Of a stretch of DNA of 64,000 nt, positions 16,492-24,404 are shown piece by piece. Each line of letters opens with the position of its first letter. The stretch's first letter is position 1. Position numbers and translations under genes: made by a program. The stretch comes from JABGPL01 sp964387885 (GTDB lineage: Bacteria; Electryoneota; AABM5-125-24; Hatepunaeales; Hatepunaeaceae). The stretch is from contig CAYLYZ010000001.1 in assembly GCA_964387885.1 (NCBI GenBank), positions 210,046-274,045 of the forward strand, given 5' to 3'. Below the pieces are notes generated by a model that saw nothing but the letters and a program-made list of their open reading frames with translations, was not told the DNA's origin and did not search any database.

Positions 16492-18201
16492 CTACGCCTT
16501 CTCATTTTGGCTTTCCATACTCGTGCTTATATTTTTAGGCATAAACAAAGCACCACCAGCCAGGATTCCAACATCACTCCATCCCGCTCGTCTTAAAATC
16601 AGAGCCGCATCCCAGGACCTACTCCCCATTTCACAGATAATCACCAATGTACACTTTTTCGGGATATCGTTAATTCTCCCTCTGAGTTCTTCGATAGGGA
16701 TTTCTACATATCGATGATTTCTCTTATCGATTACAACGGTCTCTATCTCTTCAGGTTTTCTGACATCGAGGATTACCGTTTCATCTGAAAGGCTGTAAAA
16801 ATCATTTGGAGAAATCAATTTAACACCGGCTGAGCGACTATTGTCTTCAATAAAAGCCATTGTGTGGAATGGATCAAATGGCTGTGAAAAGGGCGGAGAG
16901 TATGCCTGCTCAAGATCAGTTAACTTATCTATAGCCCACCCGGCATGAACAATCTGAGCTGCCTTATCTGCAAGGTGAAGGACATCACCTCTGGCTATTG
17001 CCTGCACACCAAGGATCTGTCCGTTCTTGTCATCATAAATGAGCTTGATATGGGTTTTTCCAGACTCTGGAAAATACCACAAACGATCGTGGAAAGTACC
17101 CCAGCAACTCGATATATCGTAGCCGTTCTCCCGGCAAGATGCAGAGCTCAACCCAACCGAAGTAATTGCCAAATCAAAAAACTTCACGATAGTTACACCT
17201 GCAACAGGACCAAATCTTGAGTCACCATTGCAAATATTATCACCCGCAATTCTACCCATCCGGTTAGCAAGAGATCCAAGAGCCCAATAGCCTGGTTTAC
17301 CATCAACAGCATTGGTCATTTCAGCACAGTCACCGGCTGCGTAAATCTCCGGATCCGATGTCTGCAATCTATCATTAACTTCGATCCCTCCAGTCACTCC
17401 GAGCTTTAGTCCTGTATCGTCAGCAAGCCTTGAGTTAGGAATAACTCCCGTAACTACAAGAACCTTGTCAACAGTTATCGTTTCGTCTTCACCATCGGTT
17501 AGGACAAGCTTCTCACCGACTTTTTTGATCTCGCGACAATTGCATCCAAGCTTCAGGTTTACTCCCTGCTCAATCAGTTCCGATTCAACCAGTCGCGAGA
17601 GTTCTGGATCAAGGATCCCGGACATTACCTGTGATCGGAGTTCAATTAGATGTACATCCACACCCCACATTGCACGGAAAGCTTCGCATAATTCAATACC
17701 GATGAAACCACCGCCAATAATTGCGACTGAACCTATCTTTCCTTGCTCGAGCTCTTTTCTCGTTTTAATCGCATCATTCAAAGTATGGAAGTACTCAACG
17801 CCTGGTAATGTTATTCCGGGAATGCCGGGGAGCAATGGGGATGAACCTGTAGCGATAACCAGACGGTCATATGGCAGAGTTTTGGGCGAGTTCGATTTTA
17901 AATCGACGCAGCGAACAAACCTCGCAATTCGGTCAATCGAAACAGCCTCGTGCCCTGTTAAGATTTCAACACCTTTTACATCGTGGAAATACTTCATATC
18001 CTTGATCGTACCGGCCGGGGTTGAAATGAGATCTTTAGCCTGATCGATATCTCCGGACAAAAAATATGCCATACCGCAAGTGGAATACCCAAAGGTATCC
18101 TCTTTTACGATAACGGTTACGTTAGCATCCGGTTGTAGACGGTGGATTCGGCATGCGGCTTTTAGACCCGCAGCCGAACCACCGATAACGATAACTTCCA
18201 T
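16492..18201 (-). CDS. FAD-dependent CoA-disulfide/persulfide reductase-like protein with C-terminal rhodanese domain
   Basis: 569-aa fusion. Residues 1-~450 form a pyridine nucleotide-disulfide oxidoreductase of the CoA-disulfide reductase/NADH-dependent persulfide reductase class: FAD site VIVIGGSAAGLKAACRI, a single redox cysteine (Cys42) in STCGMAYFLSG, NAD(P)H site IIGGGFIGIELCEAF, and the second FAD motif YAAGDCAEM. Residues ~465-560 are a rhodanese domain with the active-loop cysteine in IICEMGSRSW. Relatives reduce CoA-persulfide or polysulfide to sulfide with NADH. It lies 21 bp after dsrP and 6 bp before hemA, so it is likely co-expressed with the sulfite-reduction complex and could handle sulfane sulfur intermediates. 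The exact substrate is inference. Confidence 0.9.
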   Translation of the reverse strand: MEVIVIGGSAAGLKAACRIHRLQPDANVTVIVKEDTFGYSTCGMAYFLSGDIDQAKDLISTPAGTIKDMKYFHDVKGVEILTGHEAVSIDRIARFVRCVDLKSNSPKTLPYDRLVIATGSSPLLPGIPGITLPGVEYFHTLNDAIKTRKELEQGKIGSVAIIGGGFIGIELCEAFRAMWGVDVHLIELRSQVMSGILDPELSRLVESELIEQGVNLKLGCNCREIKKVGEKLVLTDGEDETITVDKVLVVTGVIPNSRLADDTGLKLGVTGGIEVNDRLQTSDPEIYAAGDCAEMTNAVDGKPGYWALGSLANRMGRIAGDNICNGDSRFGPVAGVTIVKFFDLAITSVGLSSASCRENGYDISSCWGTFHDRLWYFPESGKTHIKLIYDDKNGQILGVQAIARGDVLHLADKAAQIVHAGWAIDKLTDLEQAYSPPFSQPFDPFHTMAFIEDNSRSAGVKLISPNDFYSLSDETVILDVRKPEEIETVVIDKRNHRYVEIPIEELRGRINDIPKKCTLVIICEMGSRSWDAALILRRAGWSDVGILAGGALFMPKNISTSMESQNEKA

Positions 18202-18221
18202 GATCTTATTCTACCAAAAAC

Positions 18222-19376
18222 TCAAGCAATCGATTTACGCACACCAAGCGCAATCTTATATAGAACTGTTATAATCCCGGCACCAAGTGCATACACAGCA
18301 AGTGTAATTGCTACTTCCGGGAATGTTGGCATATATTCTGTCACTGTACCCAATGGTGATGGGATAAATCCGGTAACAACCATTCCCATTCCTTTATCGA
18401 TCCAAATGGACAGGAAAAGAATAATACATGCAAATACAAGAACGTTTTCTTTCTTTCGTGTATTTGGATTAAGTAAAAGGACTAAGGATAATACAGCCAG
18501 AACAACCGAAGCCCACATCCATGGAACTAATGCTGTTTTATCTCCGAGACCAAAAAACATATAGGTAAAATGCGACGTATGTTCAGGCATACTGCTATAA
18601 TAAGCGGTGAACAACTCCATCAGGATCAGGAATATGTTCAAACACATCGCATACGTAACGATTAACGCAAGCTGTTGCATTGCTTTCTTACCGATATCAA
18701 ATGTTGATACTTTTTTCAGCACCATCGCAATAATAATCAATAATGCTGGTCCCGCAGCAAATGCAGAAGCAAGGAATCGCGGAGCTATCACAGCACTCAA
18801 CCAGAACGGGCGACCCGCCAGTCCTGAATAAAGGAACGCGGTTACCGTATGAATGCTAAAAGCCCAGGGTATTGATAGAATGATGAAAGGTTTAATCCAT
18901 TTCGGAGGAGCAATCCCTTTCTTCTCTGCGTTTAGACTGAAATGGCTGATGAATACGTTTAGTATCAGATACCCAAACAAAACAACTGTATCCCAGAACA
19001 TCATTGATGATGGGGACGGATGCAGAAACACGTTCGTGATCCGAAACGGCATACCCATATCTACAAAGATAAAGGACATGCACATGATACATGCACCAAT
19101 TGCAACGAATTCACCGAGAACGGTCATTTTCCCGAATGCTTTATAATTGTGGAGATAATATGGGAGCACAACCATCACTGCAGATGCAGCGACACCAACA
19201 AGAAAGGTGAATTGAGCGATATAGAATCCCCAGGTTACATCTCTACTTAATCCTGTGATACCGAGCCCGTAGTCAAATTGTTTCAGGTAGAAAAGTACTC
19301 CGAAACCAATGACTGCTGCGAGGGCGAAAAGCCAGACCCAATACCCTTTATTCCCACTTAATGCTTTTTCTAACAT
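18222..19376 (-). CDS. dsrP: DsrP, NrfD-family integral membrane subunit of DsrMKJOP
   Basis: 384-aa polytopic protein with about ten hydrophobic helices of the NrfD/PsrC type (for example VWLFALAAVIGFGVLFYL, FLVGVAASAVMVVLPYYL, LIIIAMVLKKV). DsrP is the quinone-interacting membrane anchor that pairs with the DsrO ferredoxin in the DsrMKJOP complex, exchanging electrons between menaquinone and periplasmic DsrJ/DsrO. Gene order after dsrO (8-bp spacing) is canonical. ATG start. Confidence 0.95.
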   Translation of the reverse strand: MLEKALSGNKGYWVWLFALAAVIGFGVLFYLKQFDYGLGITGLSRDVTWGFYIAQFTFLVGVAASAVMVVLPYYLHNYKAFGKMTVLGEFVAIGACIMCMSFIFVDMGMPFRITNVFLHPSPSSMMFWDTVVLFGYLILNVFISHFSLNAEKKGIAPPKWIKPFIILSIPWAFSIHTVTAFLYSGLAGRPFWLSAVIAPRFLASAFAAGPALLIIIAMVLKKVSTFDIGKKAMQQLALIVTYAMCLNIFLILMELFTAYYSSMPEHTSHFTYMFFGLGDKTALVPWMWASVVLAVLSLVLLLNPNTRKKENVLVFACIILFLSIWIDKGMGMVVTGFIPSPLGTVTEYMPTFPEVAITLAVYALGAGIITVLYKIALGVRKSIA

Positions 19377-19383
19377 CTAAGCC

Positions 19384-20157
19384 TCACACTATGTAGTAAA
19401 TTTGAGGTTCGGTTCCAAGACCTGGCCTACGACGAATTGTAAAATTATTTTCCAGAAGCTCTCTGACTTTACTGTGAGTATCATTTAAATCACCAAAAGT
19501 CAGTGCTCCCGCCTTACAGGCATCAACACACGACGGCATTTTTCCTCTCGCCAGACGTTCCTCACAGAATGTACATTTCTCAACAACTCCGCGCATCCGA
19601 GTCGGATATTCAAGGTTGATTTTCTTCTTCAGATTGTCAGCCTCACGAGGATCGCGCCAATTGAAACTACGAGCCCCATAAGGACAGGCAACAACACAAT
19701 ACCGACAACCAATACATCTGTGCCAATCCATCATTACTATACCATCCTCATCCCGTTTCCATGTCGACTGAGTCGGACATGCTTTTACACAGGGCGGATT
19801 ATCACAGTGGTTGCATAGGACGATTGAAGGGCCATGTAGAATATGCTCGGCAAGGTGGTCATGACCTACATCATGAAATGCCCCATGAAAACTCTCTTTC
19901 CAGATCCACTTTAATTCATCCTTCGGATTACCGAAATCTGGTACATTGTGTGTTTGATGACAGGCATCTACGCATGCTGTACAATCTTTTTCATGGTGAC
20001 ATTTAGGAAGATCAATTACCATTGCCCATCTTTTACCGGATTTCTTTGATCCTTCAGGAATCTTTACCTTTGCAAAAAGATCGATGGCTGGACCAGCTGT
20101 CAAACCGACCGTACCAAGTCCGGCTAATTTAAGGAAATCTCTTCTGTCTATACTCAT
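19384..20157 (-). CDS. dsrO: DsrO, periplasmic iron-sulfur subunit of DsrMKJOP
   Basis: 257 aa. The twin-arginine signal SIDRRDFLKLAGLG at the N-terminus predicts export of the folded Fe-S protein. Four [4Fe-4S] cysteine groups are visible: CHHEKDCTACVDAC, CNHCDNPPCVKACP, CIGCRYCVVACPYG and CTFCEE...CVDACKAG, as in NrfC/PsrB-type ferredoxins. It relays electrons between DsrP and the cytochrome DsrJ. The ATG overlaps the dsrJ stop as TAATG, indicating translational coupling. Confidence 0.96.
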   Translation of the reverse strand: MSIDRRDFLKLAGLGTVGLTAGPAIDLFAKVKIPEGSKKSGKRWAMVIDLPKCHHEKDCTACVDACHQTHNVPDFGNPKDELKWIWKESFHGAFHDVGHDHLAEHILHGPSIVLCNHCDNPPCVKACPTQSTWKRDEDGIVMMDWHRCIGCRYCVVACPYGARSFNWRDPREADNLKKKINLEYPTRMRGVVEKCTFCEERLARGKMPSCVDACKAGALTFGDLNDTHSKVRELLENNFTIRRRPGLGTEPQIYYIV

Positions 20158-20537
20158 TATTTAAAGTCCTCCGGTACGATATGACACGTCCAGCAATAGG
20201 GTTTAACTCCCATATAGTTATGGCATTGGTCACAGAACTTCTCCTTGCTCGGATGACAGTCCAGGCAAGTGTTGGTTAAACTGCGATCATACTTTTTCCC
20301 ATTTGGAGCCACATGATCCCTCTCACCTTTTCGAACGACTTCTTCACGCCATTCGTTCAGCAAGTCCATGTGATAAGCAGTCATATATTCTTTTTCCATA
20401 ACACATGCTTCACCTTTTGGCTTTTCAAGCTTAGGTCTTTCGGAAGACGTTCCTGTAGCCAGGTTAAGCCAAATCGGGATTGTCATGAGAACGACGAATA
20501 TAATCACACCGATTACAACGTTTCTCTTATCACTCAT
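20157..20537 (-). CDS. dsrJ: DsrJ, triheme cytochrome c of DsrMKJOP
   Basis: 126 aa with an uncleaved N-terminal membrane anchor (VVIGVIIFVVLMTIPIWLNL) and three CxxCH heme sites close together near the end (CLDCH, CDQCH, CWTCH). Upstream of the hemes lies the family block EACVMEKEYMTAYHMDLLNE, containing the cysteine thought to be an unusual axial heme ligand in DsrJ. Acts on the periplasmic face of the complex. It overlaps dsrK by 8 bp and dsrO by one base. Confidence 0.96.
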   Translation of the reverse strand: MSDKRNVVIGVIIFVVLMTIPIWLNLATGTSSERPKLEKPKGEACVMEKEYMTAYHMDLLNEWREEVVRKGERDHVAPNGKKYDRSLTNTCLDCHPSKEKFCDQCHNYMGVKPYCWTCHIVPEDFK

Positions 20538-22149
20538 CCTTATTACCCTCCTCGGTTAAGAAGGGTTCGCCACGCATATCGGTACGATCCTCCTTCTCAC
20601 CTTTCATAACGAGTGCATTTCCAACAAGTTCATGTACACCTGCAACCTGTACTTCCGGAACCCAGAACTCCAATAAAGGAGGTAGGGTTGCCTTATCAAT
20701 AGCGCAAACACAGGAAAGGACGTTAACACCGTGTTTTTCATGAACATGTTTGACAGCATTTGCTCGAGGCAAACCTCCACGCATCCTCATTTCGAAGTTT
20801 TCATCGGTACCAAGTCCCGAACCACTTCCACAGCAGAATGTCTGTTCGCGAATGGTGTTCTCCGGCATTTCATGGAATTTGTTTACAACATTATTTATTA
20901 CATACCTGGGTTCATCAAGCAATCCCATCGCACGAGCCGGATTACAAGAATCGTGGAATGTAACATTCCACTGATCATTTCGGCTTTTATCGAGTTTCAG
21001 CTTATTATTTTTTAACAAGTCAGCAGTGAACTCACAAATGTGAACCATTTTCGTGGATTTAGCATTCTCAAATACAGTACCCGTTATTGGAGACTTTGGT
21101 ACTTCCATGAAGTCTGCAGGACCGTTCATCGTGTCCATATACTGGTGAAGTACTCGCCACATGTGACCGCATTCAGCACCGATAATCCACTTTACACCAA
21201 GTCGTTTGGCTTCCATATAGATTTTAGAATTCAAAGTTTTCATCATCTCGTTGGAATGGAAAAGTCCGAAATTCCCACCCTCGGATGCAAAAGCGCTGAG
21301 GGTATAATCGAGTCCGATTTCATGGAACAATGAAAGATAGCCGAGGAATCCGAAATAGTGGGGATCGCCAAAATAGTCTGCTGAGGGTACGACAAATAGA
21401 ATCTCTGCACCTTTCTTATTTACGGGAGCGTCAACTTTAATACCCGTAATATCTTCCAGATCGTCAATTGCAAAATCGACACTGTCCTGAAATCCGTGTG
21501 GTTGAATACCAAGGTGGTTTCCGGTTCTGAAGCAATTAGCTGCTGGCGTCGTGATCCAGTCAATCCCAAGTCCAAGTAACTGTAATAGCTCACGAACCAT
21601 CATCGTGATTTCTGCAGTGTCAATCCCATACGGACAGAAAACAGAACATCTCCGACACTCCGTACACTGATAGAAATAATAGAACCATTCTTTGATCACA
21701 TCGACGGTTAATTCACGGCCTCCAGCCATCTTACCCATTATCTTACCGGCAAGAGTATATTCCTTCCTGTAAATCGACCGCAGCAATTCTGCTCTGAGAA
21801 CAGGCATATTCTTCGGATCACCGGAACCGATGAAAAAATGGCATTTATCCGCGCAAGCACCACAGCGAACGCAGATATCCATAAATACTTTGAGTGATCT
21901 AAATCTGTCCAAACGGTCTCGCAAACCATCGAATATTATTTGCTGCCAATTAGCTGGAAGCTGCCAATCTTCTTCATTAGTCTGCCATTTACGTGGATTC
22001 GGGAGGTCAAGATATTCTTGCGACTTTTGTATTGCAGCCCAGTTGAAAGTTCCCTTCTTATATTCGGTTTTTGGGTCTTCCCAACCTTTTTTGGAAGGAG
22101 TAAATTCTATCTGAGCTACGCTTTCTGGTGTAGGTTTTTTTTCTGACAT
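20530..22149 (-). CDS. dsrK: DsrK, HdrD-like catalytic Fe-S subunit of DsrMKJOP
   Basis: About 539 aa, cytoplasmic. It has two ferredoxin cysteine groups (CVRCGACADKCHFF and CTECRRCSVFCPYG) and the CCG-type non-cubane cluster residues (FHDSCNPARAMGL and TFCCGSGSGLG), as in heterodisulfide reductase HdrD. DsrK is the subunit proposed to reduce the DsrC trisulfide/disulfide. I place the start at ATG 22149, six bases after GGAG; a GTG two codons earlier would overlap the dsrM stop. Order dsrMKJOP is canonical and tightly packed. Confidence 0.96.
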   Translation of the reverse strand: MSEKKPTPESVAQIEFTPSKKGWEDPKTEYKKGTFNWAAIQKSQEYLDLPNPRKWQTNEEDWQLPANWQQIIFDGLRDRLDRFRSLKVFMDICVRCGACADKCHFFIGSGDPKNMPVLRAELLRSIYRKEYTLAGKIMGKMAGGRELTVDVIKEWFYYFYQCTECRRCSVFCPYGIDTAEITMMVRELLQLLGLGIDWITTPAANCFRTGNHLGIQPHGFQDSVDFAIDDLEDITGIKVDAPVNKKGAEILFVVPSADYFGDPHYFGFLGYLSLFHEIGLDYTLSAFASEGGNFGLFHSNEMMKTLNSKIYMEAKRLGVKWIIGAECGHMWRVLHQYMDTMNGPADFMEVPKSPITGTVFENAKSTKMVHICEFTADLLKNNKLKLDKSRNDQWNVTFHDSCNPARAMGLLDEPRYVINNVVNKFHEMPENTIREQTFCCGSGSGLGTDENFEMRMRGGLPRANAVKHVHEKHGVNVLSCVCAIDKATLPPLLEFWVPEVQVAGVHELVGNALVMKGEKEDRTDMRGEPFLTEEGNKDE

Positions 22150-22151
22150 AC

Positions 22152-23144
22152 TCACTCCTTCTCCAGGGGCATATCCGCCGCCTTCATTACATCACGGAAT
22201 TCGTCTTCCCACTCTTCGTAGGTGTGAAGTTTTACTTTCGGATTCCATGGATTGATGTGGCGTACTTCCCTGTTATTGTTAGACATATTTCGCGTTGGAC
22301 TTAAGAAAATACCGCCCATATGCATCAATTTACTCAGCGGGAAATAAATCAACAGCACGCTCACAAGGAATAAGTGGACGAAAAATATCGCGTCAATTCC
22401 CTCTGGGATAACGGGCTGGAAGCTAAATAATCCAAGTGTAAACTGTTTTACACCGATTATATCGACCTTGCCAAAATACCTCATCCACACACCTGTAAGG
22501 GCAATCCCTATTATAAGCAGCAGTGGAAAATAATCCGCAACGAGAGAAATGTAGCGCAGCTTAGGATCAATAATTCTTCTGAAGAACAGGACAGTTAATC
22601 CGAGCAGAAGGACAGCATCGGTCATGAATAAAATTGGCAAGCCAATTTGCATGAATCCATCAAGACTTTCCAGAAGAGGAATAAAACTGGGAACTTCCTG
22701 AAGAAAAATCTTAAAATGACGTATAAAAATCACGAGAAATGACCAATGAAAGGCAAGGGATGCCGCCCATAAAATCTTATCTGGTCCGTACACGATTTTT
22801 GGTCCCTCTTTCAGTCCTGTTCTTGTATTTCTGAACAATGATCTGAAAAACAGAACCTCTAATACCATCCGCCAGAAAACACCAGCGGTGTTATGCGGAC
22901 TTTCAAGGTTATTGTTGTTAATCCATGGTAACGACTTCTGCTGCCCGCAAGTAGTTGTTATCTTGAATGGTACAGGTATCTTCGCCCATTTCAGGACACG
23001 GATGCTCATCCCGATCACAAAAGTAAGAATTGCAATGTAAGGGATTATTACTCCAAAAAGATACACCAAACCACTGACCTTGGATCCGATTAACGGAATT
23101 CCGAAGAGGATTAACACTAATATTAGGGAAATGATAAATTTCAT
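22152..23144 (-). CDS. dsrM: DsrM, NarI-like cytochrome b membrane subunit of DsrMKJOP
   Basis: About 330 aa with some six membrane segments and a cytochrome-b NarI-type domain (for example LAFHWSFLVIFIRHFKIFLQ and FFVHLFLVSVLLIYFPLSKL with histidines placed for heme b). It oxidises menaquinol and feeds DsrK. The ATG at 23144 (MKFIISLILVL) is preferred because AGGGA lies at proper distance; a TTG two codons upstream is possible. Its stop overlaps the dsrK ribosome binding site. It begins 115 bp after the dsrT-like gene. Confidence 0.95.
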   Translation of the reverse strand: MKFIISLILVLILFGIPLIGSKVSGLVYLFGVIIPYIAILTFVIGMSIRVLKWAKIPVPFKITTTCGQQKSLPWINNNNLESPHNTAGVFWRMVLEVLFFRSLFRNTRTGLKEGPKIVYGPDKILWAASLAFHWSFLVIFIRHFKIFLQEVPSFIPLLESLDGFMQIGLPILFMTDAVLLLGLTVLFFRRIIDPKLRYISLVADYFPLLLIIGIALTGVWMRYFGKVDIIGVKQFTLGLFSFQPVIPEGIDAIFFVHLFLVSVLLIYFPLSKLMHMGGIFLSPTRNMSNNNREVRHINPWNPKVKLHTYEEWEDEFRDVMKAADMPLEKE

Positions 23145-23258
23145 TAGCAATTCCCTGATAATGAGTTATTCCGGTATATCATAATTGCCCTCAATCTCCT
23201 CAATTGGAAAGAAACCAAATCTACACTTTAGGTGCGGTTTGATTCACTTATTTCCGGT

Positions 23259-23768
23259 CTACTCCTGAGGTTCAATCAATCCTGCACGAGTCAGGAGTTT
23301 AAAATATTTTCTCTTCACCTCATTGGCTCTGATTTCGAAAGTCTTCTCACGACATGCTACATAAAGGTCAAAAGCCAACAAACAAAGGTGGTCTATTCTG
23401 TTTTCAAACGCAGTTAATTCATCGAAATCGCTTTTTTTCTCGACAAATTTAAACAGGTGTGAACGAATGATATTTTTAAGTTCAAAAGTAAAACTGATAG
23501 CTTGGGAAGGAGAGAAATCCTGTACTGATCTGATGTGTATAACTTCATCAAGTTCCTTCCTGACCAGATCCACATCCGGAGAATCCAATAATGACTCAAA
23601 AATCGTTTCGAGACACCTTGAGAGTGTATGACCTACAGGATTATGGAACCGATTCTTTTTACCTGTCAAAAACTTCAAACCGCCTTCAAGATATGAACTG
23701 AAAAGTATATTCTGCCACTCTTCAATAATTCCTTCTTTCTCTGCTCTAAGTATTTCTTTGAGCTTCAT
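23259..23768 (-). CDS. dsrT: DsrT-like protein with RsbRD N-terminal-type domain
   Basis: 169-aa soluble, mostly helical protein (EGIIEEWQNILFSSYLEG, AISFTFELKNIIRSHLFKFV). It resembles the RsbRD_N family; genes of this type lie just upstream of dsrM in several sulfate reducers and as dsrT in green sulfur bacteria. Function is unknown; loss of DsrT is reported to affect sulfide oxidation in the latter. The domain's link with RsbR-type sensors suggests a sensing or assembly role for DsrMKJOP. No clear ribosome binding site precedes the ATG. The symbol is given on position plus fold resemblance, not on a search. Confidence 0.6.
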   Translation of the reverse strand: MKLKEILRAEKEGIIEEWQNILFSSYLEGGLKFLTGKKNRFHNPVGHTLSRCLETIFESLLDSPDVDLVRKELDEVIHIRSVQDFSPSQAISFTFELKNIIRSHLFKFVEKKSDFDELTAFENRIDHLCLLAFDLYVACREKTFEIRANEVKRKYFKLLTRAGLIEPQE

Positions 23769-23854
23769 ATCTGAGACGGTCTTGCGTTTTCATATCTGTT
23801 AAGCTGTATACAGATAAAAATCTCGCTTCTCTCCGGTTATTTGTAAATTGGATT

Positions 23855-23896
23855 AAATGATCAATATCTCAAATCCAGAACAGAGCAAATGATCAA
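23855..23896 (-). promoter_or_regulatory. Two TTGATCATTT repeats upstream of the dsrT-like gene
   Basis: The ten-base motif TTGATCATTT (minus strand), which contains the palindrome TGATCA, occurs at 23855-23864 and 23887-23896, exactly 32 bp apart, about three helical turns. It lies about 90-130 bp before the dsrT-like start, in the 269-bp spacer after dsrC, the second-largest gap within the island. That spacing fits paired operator sites, but the motif is short and chance is possible. Confidence 0.25.
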
Positions 23897-24037
23897 CATA
23901 GCCATCGCGATTTACTTTTCTCAAACCTGCAGATCTGCATGAATCATCAACAAACGAACGGTATTTAATTCCACCGAATGAATGTTTAGTACGCTTACCT
24001 GCAGGCCAGAGAATTTACCAGCTAAACAAACCGGAGA

Positions 24038-24355
24038 TCAGACACACCCGGTTGGCTTGGCAAGACCTGCAACCTTACAGGCACCCTTTGCAGGACCTGA
24101 TGGGAACATGTCATATACTTCCTTGAGTGAGAATCCGGTTTCTTTACAGAGCTTGCGGATCATCGGTGCAATACCGAATTTGGCATAGTAATCACGAAGA
24201 TAATTAATCATTTTCCAATGATTATCATCAAGTTCATCAACACCTTCGGTACTTGCTAATGCAAGAGCTACTCTGTCATCCCATTGTTCGGGATTTTCCA
24301 TGAATCCGTCTTCATCGACATCAATTTTGACTTCATTCCACTCAAATGTCGCCAT
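24038..24355 (-). CDS. dsrC: DsrC sulfur-carrier protein
   Basis: 105 aa, small cytosolic TusE/DsrC protein that carries the sulfite-derived sulfur as a trisulfide between DsrAB and DsrMKJOP. Both C-terminal arm cysteines required in true DsrC are present: Cys93 in KGACKVAG and the penultimate Cys104 in PTGCV, ten residues between them. The family core HWKMINYLRDYYAKFGIAP is intact. A good ribosome binding site (GGAGGAAAC) precedes ATG. Unlike many sulfate reducers, where dsrC is apart from dsrAB, here it lies between dsrL and the dsrMKJOP group. Confidence 0.97.
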   Translation of the reverse strand: MATFEWNEVKIDVDEDGFMENPEQWDDRVALALASTEGVDELDDNHWKMINYLRDYYAKFGIAPMIRKLCKETGFSLKEVYDMFPSGPAKGACKVAGLAKPTGCV

Positions 24356-24404
24356 TTTAGTTTCCTCCGTAATCTATTTAGATTAAAATTTTCTGCCCAA
24401 CAAG

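Noticed and set aside
17465..18043. 192-codon open frame on the plus strand
   Set aside because: Antisense to the disulfide reductase-rhodanese gene, Ser/Thr-rich, no ribosome binding site or family match.
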